Shown: positions 19,958 to 32,629 of the stretch, piece after piece | How positions within the stretch are numbered: the first letter of the stretch is position 1 | Layout: each line of letters begins with the position of its first letter | Source of the DNA: Branchiostoma floridae | Taxonomy: Eukaryota > Chordata > Leptocardii > Amphioxiformes > Branchiostomatidae | DNA length: 64,000 nucleotides | Reading direction: 5' to 3' | Assembly (NCBI RefSeq): GCF_000003815.2 | Contig: NC_049986.1 | Coordinates: forward strand, 22,431,976 to 22,495,975 | Program-made: the position numbers and the translations under genes | Notes under the pieces: model-generated | Databases searched by the model: none | Seen by the model: the letters and a program-made list of their open reading frames with translations, nothing else | Told to the model about the DNA's origin: nothing

Positions 19958-22900
19958 GTAGGAAATGTTCTTGTTTGCTTTGTAGCGCATAACCAGCAGC
20001 CCATCTCATGTCTCAGTGTGCTTATTTTGTAACTGGATGTAGTTAGTACAACCTGCACTGGCTTGTAAGGGCAGATTGAGTTTTATCGCACCCCGAATGG
20101 TGCCTCTGCTAGTATGTGTGTGGTGGTGGTGCTGGTGGAGGTGGTGGTGGGGGGGTCATAGCAGGCATCTTCCCTTTTTGTCAAGGTAGAATATATTTGC
20201 TTGAAAAATTCAGCCAGAAAGCTTCTCATTACCTGCGAATATGTGCATTTTTATATCAAGTGTACAGCATAAATGTGTCGTGAAATGAAAGACAATTCCA
20301 TGTATATATGAAGCACCTGAAGCACCGTGCCGTAAAATACAAATCCACGTTCAGCTTCACCTACTTCGCGCTTCTTGAATGTCTTAGGCGGAAGGAACAT
20401 CCAGCAGTGAAAGTGATGACGAAGACATCCCCAGAGACCCTACTCTTCCCCATGACCTCACAGGTGATCGGTACGTCATAGGTTTTCCCACATGCTTTCA
20501 ATGGCGGAATTTTAATGACCTTGACCTCTAATGACCTTGACCTCGACATATGTAATCGTTATCTATTTCAATCTATGATAAGAGATAACCATATAAGCAC
20601 GTAGAACAGTGTCTATACACGTTAAATTATATATATTATCTGTTCTAAGGTGCGTTGCCGTTGACGAGAAAAAAGAACAACTACATTACGAAGAAACCGA
20701 CGAAAAGATATCAGTAGAGTCAAAGGTGGAAAAGGTAATGAGTGTGGTCTTTTTCTACCCTGCTGCCTCTCACTTTCTCTACAGCATTTCTGTTCTTTAT
20801 CTCAATTTAAAGTCCCTATATTTCTATAAGGATTTACATAAGAATAACTAATTTTTTTTACAATATCTCCTTTCTTTTTATCGTAAGAGTCTAATCCTTG
20901 TTATTCTTGTAGGCCGAATTGAAAAGACAGCCGAGTTGTGATTCTCTCTTCACCGGGAAGCACCTGAAGCCCACCGGCGTCTGGAGGCCGTACGGCCCGC
21001 CGCTGTACAGGTACGGCTCCGCCCTGAACCCGCCGCGCAGGAAAGGGCCGGACACGCTGGTCATCCTCGCCGCCATCTTCTACTGTCTGGCCGCCCTGAC
21101 AGCTGTGGTTTTCGCTGTTCTGTTCAAGACCAATGTCCTGTCGTGTGAGTAGAGTGGGTTAAAGGCTAGCTTCTGCCATCTTCCGCTGCCTTACCACTGA
21201 CGGTGTTAATATGTAGCAGTTGTGGTCTACCAAAAACTGTTCCTTACCAAGGAGCTTAGATTTCTTTCAGTTTGTACCTTATCACTTTTGCCACAAATGT
21301 ATGGCCATTTGGTTCTTCTGATTACTAATAGAAGCTGTTTTCCGAAGGATCGTGAAAATGCTTACTATGCTTTGATCAAACCAATAACTACTCTTTTTCC
21401 CGTCATATATCTTCTGCATCTCTTGTAGTATTTCACTCTTGGGAACGTTTAATTTCTTGTATTTTCAATTGTTTGACAGTGTACACGCCCCCGGAGCCCG
21501 TGCCGGCGTGGGTTCAGCAGTTTTCCCCAGAGATGCAGAGGTGGTACCGGTTGGCGCTGGCCGGAGGGCGGGACGCGTCAGAGATACAGCCTCCCGGCAC
21601 CGTGCAGCAACCGGCCCTGCCGCCTCCTGTGGAGGAGCGTGAGTCACCTGTAGTCACTTCTGATTTTGAGTGTTGGAGGGTAAAGCCTACAGCATGACAA
21701 AAGAGTTGACTTTAATTTCTAAAGGTTTTATTTAATCCCCAAGCAGATCTATCAGAGGCAAAGACAGTATTCGAGGGCTCTGACCAAGCTGGACACAGTT
21801 CAGCCCTTAGATACTTTACCCCACATAGATCTGCTTGGAGACTAGGTTTTCTTAACTTTTCTTTCCAGTTTGCAGCAACACGTCCCTCCCAGACCTACGT
21901 CACGGCAACTTCAGCTGCACCAATATCGCCCACTACAACATCTACGTACGCATGTGCATCGCCAAGTGTCACGTGGGCTACAAGACCGATGACGCAGGCC
22001 TGCTGTTCTGCAACCGTGGCCGATGGGCGCCGATCCAGCCCGAAGTCGTGTCGACACTTGTCGGCGTCGGTCGGGCTGCCAACACGATGCCGAACACGGA
22101 CCCTCGGGTGTTACAGTACCTCGGTATCCCCGACGAACTTTACGCGGACGTGGCTTTAAATATTTTAGTAAAGCTTGACTACGTCCCTAACCTTTCTATC
22201 GTGGAGTCATATCTAGACATGGTCTCGGAGAACAACATCATCGATTTTGACATGATGCGGCAGTTGTTGATCTGGGTCGGTCCAAACATCGAGGACATCA
22301 TCGCCAATCTGGACTTCCTGCATGCTCTATCTCGTTTAGGTAGGGAGACTGAGGCCAGAACATTTATATTCTTAAATTTAAGACGACGTATAAAAAACGT
22401 AGAAGAATCTATATTGCTAAAAAAGCTCCTTTTTATCATTTGTTTTAAATTATATCCATAAGTGTCATCGTCGTTAAGGCCTTTGTCATCATTGCGCAAC
22501 GTAGTCATTCTATCAAAGACATCTGTTTCTCATATATAGGCCGAGTTCATGTCGTTCATGTGTGTGGCATTATATGAGTACAGTCACAGCAAATCTTACC
22601 TAACATAAATCTTGTAAACGTTTGTGTAATTTGATACCTTCTGCTGACTGTTTGCAGAGACGTTCGGAGCTACCAGACATCCTATTTGCAGAACTGTGAA
22701 CTGTGGGGAAGAATCTGAGGTACTTATTTCTAATGCCTTTTCTAAACAGTTATGAATGTGAGGTATAGACATTAACAAGGCTGTACCTAAGTCTATCTGC
22801 AATCAAACTAAATTAAACATAATCTGTTCATTAGGGAAATTGATCAAAATAAGACATATGCATAGTTTTAATTGCTAAAACAGGTATAAAAGTCGTAAAA

Positions 22901-25900
22901 GAAACAGTTTCCAGTCTTTGTAGAGGAAACAGGTTTTCCTTTCATTGACAGAATTTAGCTCATGGTCGAGTGAACAGCAGCACAACCACATACAACTCAG
23001 AAGCCGGAGTGGTCTGCGAGCGAGGCTACCTGCCCCGGCACCCTGTACTGACGTGCACGGCTTCAGGACAATGGGACAAGCCCGCACTATGCGACCCAGG
23101 TACGGCGTTGATATGATTTCCATTCACTTACAAATATGATTTTCAATAAGAACTTTGATCTTATGGTCTAATCGTACGCATTTTACGTAGTAACCTGCAG
23201 CCCACCTGAGGACCCCCCGCATGGATCGTACTTGTGCCAGGGTCACGTGTTCTCGGACCTATGTGACGTCATCTGTGACGTGGGGTACGTACCGAAAACA
23301 GACGACACCCTGGGCTGCAGCTGGACCGGAAACTGGACCACCTTCCATGGAGGGAACACGACTGAGATGGAAAATGCTGTATCAGCAGGTTTGTGTGTGT
23401 GGGGGGGGGGGGGGGGAGGGGTGGTTGTTACATCAACATTCGCATCAAGCGTTTTAATCCACATCCAAATCGACAAAATGACTAAGAGGAATAAACAAAT
23501 GTTATTCCTGTATAGATACAAGCGAGCAATGCTTGTTGTACATCTGGAACTATATATACATTCGCTGAGGTTCGTAGATACACTGTAGTTCATATTAACT
23601 AAAACTTTTAGAAACTCTGATTGCTGTGTTGAAATGTTTTATGATTGTCCTTTTCTCTTTCTGGCAGATGTCATCATCCCACAGACTCTGGACTGTGTCA
23701 TCGCTAACTGCGGAGACATTTCGGTGAGTATCTCAGTATGTCAACACCAGTCATCAATTTGCATACTCACTGTATAAGCCTAATCTCCATTCAGATACTT
23801 CAAGAATACTAGTAAGTAGCGGTACAAGAAGGACGACTGGTCAAGAAAACCTACGCGAGACAATCTTCCATGCCGACATGGTTGGAGATTAGGATTAGCC
23901 ATCGCCGTATTTTCTTGATAAAAATGATGACGGTCTGAAATGATAATTCACCTCTTCCATTCACAGACGCCGACACACGGTGACGTCACCTGTACAGGTA
24001 CGACGTACGGCGAGACGTGCCATCTCACCTGCCATGACGGGTACGAACGGCTGAACCGAGACAACTTCACCTGCCAGGTTCACGGAGACAAAGCCACCTG
24101 GAGTGGGAAACCAGAGTGTATTCCAGGTAACATGGCATACACTACCGGGACATCAATAAGTTTATTGCAAATTCCTACACGAGGGCTAATTGCAAGTGAC
24201 AAAATATCTACTACTGAATATCGTGTTTGGGAGATGATGTACTCAGACAGTACGGGGTAATACAGAATATAAACTTTAATATTCCCTCTAAATAGTATTG
24301 TGCACCTTTTTTGTGCTAAATTTGAATGAGGTCCAATAACCTGCTGATAATTGATTGATACCACAATGAACTAAAGCTGATCTGAGATGAAATTTCAACA
24401 GGAGATTTGAATTATTCTTACCAGTGAGTTGCGGACCCCCTCCCGAGTTCCCCAACACCGCCCTCCAGTGCTCCAGCGGACACACCTACGGGAACACCTG
24501 CGGAGTCACCTGTGCGGACGGGTACGAAGGAACGAACCCCCAGAACGTGACTTGTCACAGTACCGGCAACTGGAGCTTACAGCTAGGTGGTAAGCCCAAG
24601 GCATGCCGTTGCTTGCGGACATTTTCCTCATACAGTCAATGTTTTTTGCAATTGTTATTGCGAACAATCCATGACGTTTGTACAAACATCCGTAGAAAAC
24701 AATAATTTTCAAGATGCTGTCAAACTCTGGATACGGATTGTAGAATTTCCCTGGGCAGTGAAACTTCTAATTACTAACAAAACTTTTTATACGGCTAATG
24801 GGATCCCTGGAACGAAAGAGATTTCTATACGTAAATGAGATATAATCCTACCATCATTGCCTTCTTATTAAGATAAAAGAAGCCTGATGTACATTTGCCT
24901 TTGTGATTCCAGCGCTCAAACCAGTTGTTGGGGAACCAGATCTGTTCTGTCAAAAGAAGAACTGCGGCAATCCTTCTGTACGTAGTCTTGTGTTTTGTCA
25001 GTAACTTTTGTTACATGTATAACACTTTCATACATTACTGCTTTTCACACAGGCTTTTCCGGTTATTGGCCCCTTAGCCAGATGTGAGGTACTCATTATA
25101 AATTGTCCATCTATCACCACAGTAACATCACAATCGGAAAAGCAGCATATAATAGTACTTTGATTTCAACTCAGTTACATTGCTTCTACCCACAACGATG
25201 AGGCCTGTAACGTTAAGAACATTCAAAACATCGACACTCCAGCATCGCCAAACATTAAAGAAAAACTATGAAAAAAACTGAGAATTAATGCGTAGAAATT
25301 GCACCACTGTTTCCTCTCAATAAACAGAACCCGGCTCACGGCAGCCTGACGTGCAGCGGGACCAGGTACCAGGACTCCTGCCGCCTGACGTGTGAGCCGG
25401 GCTACAAAGTTGCCGACGAGAGCGGCCATCTTCTCCACAATCTCTACAACTTCAGGTGCATGGCAAGTGGACAATGGAACAACCAGCCAAGGTGAAGGAG
25501 TAGTTTTTCCCATGTTAGTTTGTCTTTGGTGGCAAACATGCACAAAGCTTTTTGCACATAGATATATGAACCGACTGCAAAGAAGACAATAACGTTGAAC
25601 GTTTCGCTCCTACTGATTCTCGCGATCGGTTGGTCACGAAAAAATGCCTGCCTACCTGCCTAAGTGCCTAGGCCAGTGACTGGCCCCTTGCTCCCTCCGT
25701 GATATTTCTCCAGACTGCACGATTCGCCGCACTCCTCTCCGCCAACTTAATACTCTGTCCGACGTCTTTTTCAATCTGGTCTCTCCATCGTTTCGGGGGT
25801 CTCCCCCGTGGCCTGGGCTTTTGGAAATCTTGATGGTACGCTTTGTTGACATGTGTGTGTGGAGGTCTTCTCACAACGTGACCAAACCACTTCAGTCTTC

Positions 25901-28900
25901 TGAGTCTGATAGAATCGATAATGGTGTTTTCTATACCCAGTCTCGCTCTTATTTCCACATTCGGAATTCGGTGGCGAAGTGAAACACTGAGGATCGCCCT
26001 TAGGAATCTCATCTCGAAAGCCAACAGGAGAGACTCATCAGACTTTTTTAGAGTCCAAGTTTCACATGCATAAGTGGCAATTGGTAGTATGAGTGCTCGG
26101 AAAAGACGCATTTTAAGACATCTACTGAAACTTTTGCAGTTCCATACTGTTTTTCTTAGCCTACCAAATGCGGATGCGGCCAGAGAGATCCTTCTCTTTA
26201 TATCATTTGTGGTGCCAGGTACAACACTTCCTAGGAAAACAAACTCAGGGACTTTTTCAACATTTTTACCCTCTATGAAGATGTTTTCTTGTTCTATACT
26301 AGAGATGACTTTACATTTTGCAGCATTCACTTTCAGGCCCCATTTCTTGCATGCCACTTCGAGCTCTTTTGTCGAGAGCTGAAGTTTACTGAATATGGCT
26401 GCTATAAGTGTGGTGTCATCCGCATACCTTTCCTCTGTGGATAGGTTATCATGGAGTTGAAAAGTTGTGTCAAGACTTTTCAGCTCATCCAACACAAACT
26501 CCAGGAATATGTTAAACAGGACTGGGGACATGAGGCAACCCTGTCTGACTCCAACACCGACTTGGAACCAGTTTGTGATCTGTCTATTGATTGTTATTGC
26601 ACATTGAGTGTTTCTGTACAGTTCTTCAATAATATTTACAATTTTTGCCTCTACCCCAATCGCTCTCATCATTTTCCATAGAGCTTTCCTCCATACTGTG
26701 TCAAAGGCGGCCTTAAAGTCAATAAAATGGAAGTGAAGATTAACCTTTCTTTCCTTAGCTTTCTCCAGGATTTGTCTTACAACAAATATGGCATCAACTG
26801 TGCCTCTACCACTTCTGAAACCAAACTGGGATTCCTTGAAGTGAGCTTCTGTTCTTTCCTTCATTCTGTCAAGAAGTATCCTGGAGAAAACCTTACCCGG
26901 AATTGACAATAGTGAGATGGCCCTGTAATTCGCAGGGTCCATCTTACTTCCCTTCTTATGCACGGGTATGACCAGCATTTTAGACCATTCTTTTGGTGGA
27001 ATTTCCGAAATTTCACGAAAAAATTGATGACCTGAATTATGTTGTGTTAAGTATCAAGCTATTTGCATTCTTGTCTGGCTAGTATCCTATGCTATCAGTC
27101 AGTTATACAACGAAAACGAATATCAATGTATCGAATACCGATCGAAATGCCAATTTCATTTCTGAACGGTACTCGCTCTGCAGTTGTGTCCCATCTGACT
27201 TCTGCCAGCTCGGGCTGCACGACTGCCACCCTGAGCACGGGGTCTGCAGCCTGACGGGCCACCAGGCCTTCAGCTGCCGCTGCCGGGTCGGGAAGGTCGG
27301 GGACGGGACGCATTGTGAAAGGACCTCCTGTCCGGATTTTCCGGTAAGTAGCAATTGCCCCTTCCCCCTCTTAAAAAGATAAAGACTAAGGAAATTGGAC
27401 TGGTTTTATTTATCTTTTACCCGCAACTACAAACAGAAACTTGACTCGCTTTCGATCGAGTGGCAACAGCAAAATGTTCTGATTATGTCGGAAGGCTTGA
27501 ATCTGTAGATGACCAGAATGATGTATGATTTGCTATATGTCTATAACAAAAAGAAATACCAAGCGTTTTCAATAACAGGTAGCAATCTTGGATCTATGCA
27601 GTCGACCATCATGGCGGCTAAACCTTTTTGCAAGCTGTGACGTAAACCTTTACCCGCATGTCTCTCGCTGCTGCACCTTCGCAGGTCGCTGAACCGCAAA
27701 ACGGATTCTTCTCGTGTTCTATCCCGACATCCTCTGCAGCCAACACCTGCCAGTCAGCTAACAGCACAGAGCCGGAGTACGAAGTCGTCTGCGTGCTCCA
27801 CTGTAACCATGGTTACGACAGGCTGATCTATGCCGAGTACTCCTGTAGACACGACGGGAACTGGACTATTCCTGTCGACATTTACAGTGCAGGGAGCACG
27901 CCTTGTTTAGGTACAGCTTACTTTCCCTTTCTGTTCAGCTTTGACTTCTTCGTCTAATTACAATCGAGACTTTGAGCTCATTCAAATATGTGATTATCAA
28001 ATGCAATCAAAATTTCGGCTTGTAGCTGTCAATACTTTTCTCCTGGAAGTTTTTGCAATAGAATTGTACATACGTGTACCTCGTTTAGTTGTTAAAGTAT
28101 ACTCACTTTTTTTCGTGACAAAATGCCTATTAAAGCCTGTTTGTTCTTCAGCTGTGAAATGCCCAGACCTGTCTTGCCCCCTACACGGCAGGATGACGTG
28201 TGACAGTGGCTCCTATTTCCGCTATCCCGAGATCTGCAGCTTCGCCTGCGACGTCAACCCAGGCTACGAGCTGACTCCCACAAGCAGCAGTGTGAGGCAC
28301 TGTCAGGCTGACGCTACCTGGTCGGGAAACGACGCAGAATGTATCGGTATGTGCGACATCGCAATCATTCTAAAAATGACAAAACTTGCTCCCGTTGTCA
28401 TTTTAAACAATCTATGGTAATTTATATATAAAAAAGCTTTTCTGGTTCAGATGTTTTCAAATTCGACACTCGACTCATGTTCGATATGATGCTGCCCCTC
28501 CATCATTGTCGACGGGATCTGATAAAAGCTGCAATTTCGTATATGTGACTGCGTTGCCCTAAGATTCAGCATCTTGTTGCTGTAGAATCATGTACTTTAT
28601 ACTTCCATTTGTGCCGGGGAGGGAGGGGGCGTCGAAAGGAGATGTATAGACGTCTCTCTGCAGCCAGTTGGGTAGCATCCTTGAGAGTCAGATCATGTGC
28701 ACGGAGGGTCTCTGCTACTCCCTCTATCCACCTGCGGCGTAGGCTCGTAAGGCTGGCTGTGTGGTAGGCATTCTTATTAAGTGACCAAACCACTGATTCC
28801 TTTGCTTGGCAATTAACTGTAGGGCTGGTTTAATTCCAACCATCTCTCGGACCACATCGTTCTTAAACCTTGTCATCTTTGTCCTTCCAACTGCTCTTCT

Positions 28901-29856
28901 CAGGACCCTCATCTCACAGCTTGTGAGCTTCCTCTCCTGTCTATAATCACAAATGTTTCAAACGGTCAACGAACTATCTCCAATTCTAGGCGTGTGGTGC
29001 CCGGCCCTTTCAAGCCCCACCAATGGAAGGATGTCCTGTAACAGCGGATACTCCTTCCGGTATCCCGAGACCTGCACCTTCAGATGTAACCATGGTTACC
29101 ACCTGTCTGCCGGCAGTACCAGTCGGACCTGCCAGGCGGATGGGAAGTGGTCGGGCAGAGCTGCCAGATGTACGGGTAACATATTTTACTCCATACCACA
29201 GTTATTGGAGTGAAATATAAACACATTTCACTCCATATACTAGAGGTATGAGAAGGAAATGTATTGTTTTTTTCTAATATTCTAATAGCCTTTTTTGCAC
29301 CGAGGTTTGAAATATGTGTAACATTACGATATTTAACAAAGAAGTCTAAGTTTTCAGTTTAACTTAGCCAATGCTGACCAATACCGATAACACTACAATG
29401 AACTACATCAATCCTCTCTCCGAAATAGGTTGCCCAGACGGGTACAATTACTACCGGCGAAGCCAATTCTGCTACAGGGCCTTTAATCAGCGGAAGAACT
29501 ACAACGATGCAGCCGCGACCTGTTCTTCTGATGGTGGAACTCTCGCCATGCCCCGTAATGCGGGCATCAACGCGTTCCTCGTCGACCTGAAGAACGCTAT
29601 GGATAACACCGCCTTGTTCTGGTTCGGCTTGACGGACCGCGCCACAGAAGGCAGCTGGGTATGGGCTGATGGTGTTGAACTTGCCAATGAACATTTCAAG
29701 CAGTGGGGTCCAAGACAACCAGACAACGCGCATGACAACGAGAACTGTGCGCATTATTGGCAAAGAAATCACGAGCAGGTAGAAAGAAGGAACAGGTGGA
29801 ACGATCTTTTGTGTTCTGAAACCTTTCTGAAGTTCATTTGTCAAGTCGGTACCTGA
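19670..29856 (+). CDS. Type II membrane sushi-EGF-C-type lectin receptor, copy B
   Basis: Exons: 19670-19957 (exons 1 and 2 fused), 20388-20470, 20650-20734, 20913-21144, 21480-21638, 21869-22339, 22658-22719, 22952-23099, 23191-23388, 23668-23723, 23967-24126, 24425-24589, 24913-24977, 25328-25491, 27184-27343, 27685-27910, 28152-28346, 28990-29175, 29429-29856. The total is 3531 nt, 1176 residues, in phase throughout. Module order equals copy A. The cytoplasmic tail has acidic SSESDDEDIP and the conserved KRQPSCDSLF just inside the membrane; the helix LVILAAIFYCLAALTAVV follows. Oddities are loss of intron 1, a CTLA-type longer sushi spacing in exon 18 (two extra residues), an antisense LINE in intron 15 and a LINE fragment in intron 18. 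The lectin motif is QPD. Likely a functional paralogue. Confidence 0.82.
21733..21844. mobile_element. MITE in intron 6 of copy B
   Basis: 112 bp with ends taatccccaagcagatctat and atagatctgcttggagacta; same family as 12284-12433. It stops 24 bases before exon 7. Confidence 0.7.
23774..23897. mobile_element. MITE in intron 11 of copy B
   Basis: Inverted ends taagcctaatctcca and tggagattaggatta, 124 bp; no ORF. Confidence 0.6.
25640..27025 (-). mobile_element. 5'-truncated LINE (reverse transcriptase) in intron 15 of copy B
   Basis: A 436-codon open frame (25668-26978) opposite to the host gene, with homology starting about 15 codons earlier. Visible are NYRAISLLS, GFRSGRGTVDA, FIDFKAAFDTVWR, GVRQGCLMSP and the catalytic ERYADDTTL, then GRPPKRWRDQIEKD near the C-terminus. 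This covers reverse transcriptase and the C-terminal region of a non-LTR retrotransposon. The endonuclease part is missing, as expected for 5' truncation. Clade not resolved from sequence alone. The frame is intact, so insertion is fairly recent. Confidence 0.85.
28610..28945 (-). mobile_element. LINE 3'-end fragment in intron 18 of copy B
   Basis: Two adjacent minus-strand frames encode pieces typical of a retrotransposon C-terminus: LRRAVGRTKMTRFKND, QRNQWFGHLIRMP and ERRLYIS. A frameshift separates them. It ends about 45 bases upstream of exon 19. Confidence 0.6.
29429..29856 (+). CDS. Copy B exon 20: C-type lectin domain, QPD type
   Basis: Complete lectin domain from CPDGYNYY to FICQVGT. 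The sugar-site triplet is Gln-Pro-Asp at 29716-29724, and WND is kept. In studied members QPD shifts preference to galactose-type sugars. Compared with A there is an extra Asn-Glu before HFKQW and an insertion of about eight residues around NHEQVERR just before NRWND, that is, in the loop beside the binding site. Confidence 0.85.
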
Positions 29857-30830
29857 ATCGTTATGTGTTGATATGAAAATTGTTGCTTCATATCCATGTC
29901 ACGTACCTAAATTTGGTCCAATTCGACACACATAAATATATGTCAGGAAGGAGACTACGATGTAGAAATCGTGATCGTAGTCTCTGTTGACAAAAAATCC
30001 GATCGGGATCTCAACAGGCAGAATCGCAGATTTTGTCAACAGAGATCCCGAATGGAGTATATACTGGTATAATTGTCAATTCTGCCAGCAGAAGCTCCGG
30101 ACACATTGACTGAAGTACCTCTTTGAATTTTTACACAAGTTTTTAAGCTTTCAAAACCATGACTTACATGCCTTTGCACAGAGGAACTGGAACTATAATA
30201 TAGACACATATACTTGACACAAAGAGTTGCATTTAGACTTTCTTGGTAGAATGTTACCATTTTCTTATATCCTCAGCCACAAGTTCAACTTCACGTTCGT
30301 CTGAAAAGTGAAAATTAACTTAAAAAGCGAGCTGAAAAAGTGGCTAACCTGACAGGACTCCGGCTCAAAAATCCTGTGCTTTTCCCGAAAAAGGCGGAAA
30401 ATCTTTACAATGTCTGGATGAGGAAACGAATGGGGAAACGAATATCTACTAGGTTGAAAGGGCAAAGCTGAGAGATCGTCTGCCTGAATCTTCGCATCGT
30501 GTAGCAGTATATATATATATATGTCAGTTACACTATGATTGTTCAGTAGTTATCAAATCAATAACATTCAAACGTTTTGCTGTACAGAAACGTGCTAAAG
30601 AATCATTGACCGTACCGCATGTGGAAGGTTCAACAGAAGGTTCAACAACAGCCTGGTTACATGTACCCAAATGATCATTTGGGACATGATTTGTACAATA
30701 TAGAACTAAAGCAACGTACAAACTGACAGCATTTCCGGCGTTTTGATAACGTTATGTTTGAAAATACCTACAATACCTACCACCACCCTAAGTTCCTGAC
30801 CGCCCTGCGTATAAATATTAATGAGCTTAC
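29857..30830. other. Region 3' of copy B
   Basis: No exon recognised. A hairpin with about 17-bp arms (tctctgttgacaaaaaatc and gattttgtcaacagaga) lies at 29977-30045. An AT microsatellite is near 30510. Confidence 0.5.
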
Positions 30831-31260
30831 CATTATATAGATAACTTTATTGCACGACAATTGTACATGGTACAAAGTATGGCAACAACTAAGTACAAAA
30901 TAGAGGTATAGGATAAAGCTTAACATCATAGTTAACATAACAATAAGGGCTAATATGCATAATTCAATCATAATGAAGTAGGCTAATCATTAGCTTCAGT
31001 ATTCTTTCTAATAGCAGAGCAGTCCTTGATATGTTTGCCAATTTTTGCATTATGGGAGTGCTGACATCTAAATGAATGTGCAAATCTGTCTGTAGCATCG
31101 ATTCTTTTAAAATATGTTGTACTTGCTTCGAGAAACGTGAATAATTCATTGCGTAAACTAGCGTATCTAGAACATTCCATTATAAAATGAAATTCATCTT
31201 CAATATGATTTGGGCAGAATGGACAGAACCTTTGGTATATATGCGAGATGCCTTTTGAAA
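30830..31260 (-). mobile_element. LINE 3'-end fragment between copies B and the zinc-finger gene
   Basis: Minus-strand frames carry CPNHIEDEFHFIMECSRY, the Cys/His cluster seen near the end of ORF2 in the LINEs at 42857 and 58312, followed by a degraded tail with frameshifts. Confidence 0.6.
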
Positions 31261-32629
31261 ACTAAAAGGCAATCTATGATTGGCTGCTTTTTGGTGACGC
31301 CCACAGGAACTAAGGGTGACGGTTGAGAAAGTAGGGTACATCCAGACAGGCGGTTTCGCCGTTGGATGTCCCTGCGAAGGAGGATGCCAAAAAGAAAACA
31401 ATCTCCTGTCTTGGTTAGCAGATTTATTATGAAGAAACTCTTAACACGTTATAAAATTACAAACAAACAGTAAATGAAAATAGGACAAAGCTTCAGAAGA
31501 AGGAAATATAAATATTTTTATCATAAGAAATTTGTTTTAAGTGTTAAAGTGTTGAAAGCACTCTTTTGATATCCACTTTATATGTTATTTATACATGTAC
31601 ATAGGGTAACTTACGGAAGATTTCAATAACTTTTCTACACCTCCAACCTCCACACATTTGTCTGTAGAACGTCTGTAGTTAAATATAGCTATAAACAAAG
31701 TTAAATGTTTTCATATTACAGTAATAATAATTCCGTTATACATATAACTAATGATAAATCAATTAATACCATAGTTAATATCATCAGTATTACAGTTAAG
31801 ATGAAGCCAGCTATCAAACTTAAGTGGACGTACGTCTTAAGTGGATCGCAAAAGAACCTACAAGCGGTATAAAATAAAAAGAAGGAAAATAAATTTGCGG
31901 AAGTACATTTGAAAGCAAGGTTATAGAAATATTGAAAAGACAACGAGTTGTAAAAAAAAAAGTAAAAATTGTTTCAACGATCTCAGGTCGCTGAAGATTC
32001 TTGTCTATTTGCACACGTCTCTAATCCTCTGCACACGTCCCCAGTCCTTTGCACACGTCCCCATTCATTCCAGGAACGTTCCTTCGTAAAACTACGGTTT
32101 TAATTCCTGTTCTAAATAGAATATAGGGTTTCAGAATGACTCAAAATATCAAGGAAGCAATCTGAAAGTTAGAGGTCCTTATATCTCTCAGTAAAGTATC
32201 CTTATCAAGGCATTAATTAGAAGAAATACAAAAACCTTCGTCATTTGCTTCTCTTCAACACAATGATAATCGTTTCTTTCCCCTTGCTAAAATATTCTTT
32301 TTGACAAAACAAGGAATGTGATGCAAGTTAACACGTCGTTGTACGTTAGACATCCATAAAATACGCCAAAAAGTAGTTTACTCTTGAAAGCAACTGGACA
32401 TGATTTTGGAAACGGTCAGACGTTTCAACTACTATCCCGCATGCAGTCTTCGTCAGTGACACTGAAGAGATCTAGTTGGAGAGCTGTGAATTGAAATGTA
32501 AAAGATCTAGTAGAAGAACAGGATTACCCTAACTATGAAAGAATATGCAAAAATGCGTGGAAAACAATTTTTCAAAGTTAAGAACCCCTGATCCAAGTTA
32601 AGTTTGTTTCTTGATTTTTCACCAGGCAC
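31260..32629. other. AT-rich intergenic DNA
   Basis: No coding exon recognised. At about 32340-32480 there is a partial copy of the gattttggaaacggtcagac element family. The zinc-finger 3' untranslated region presumably lies at its right end. Confidence 0.4.
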
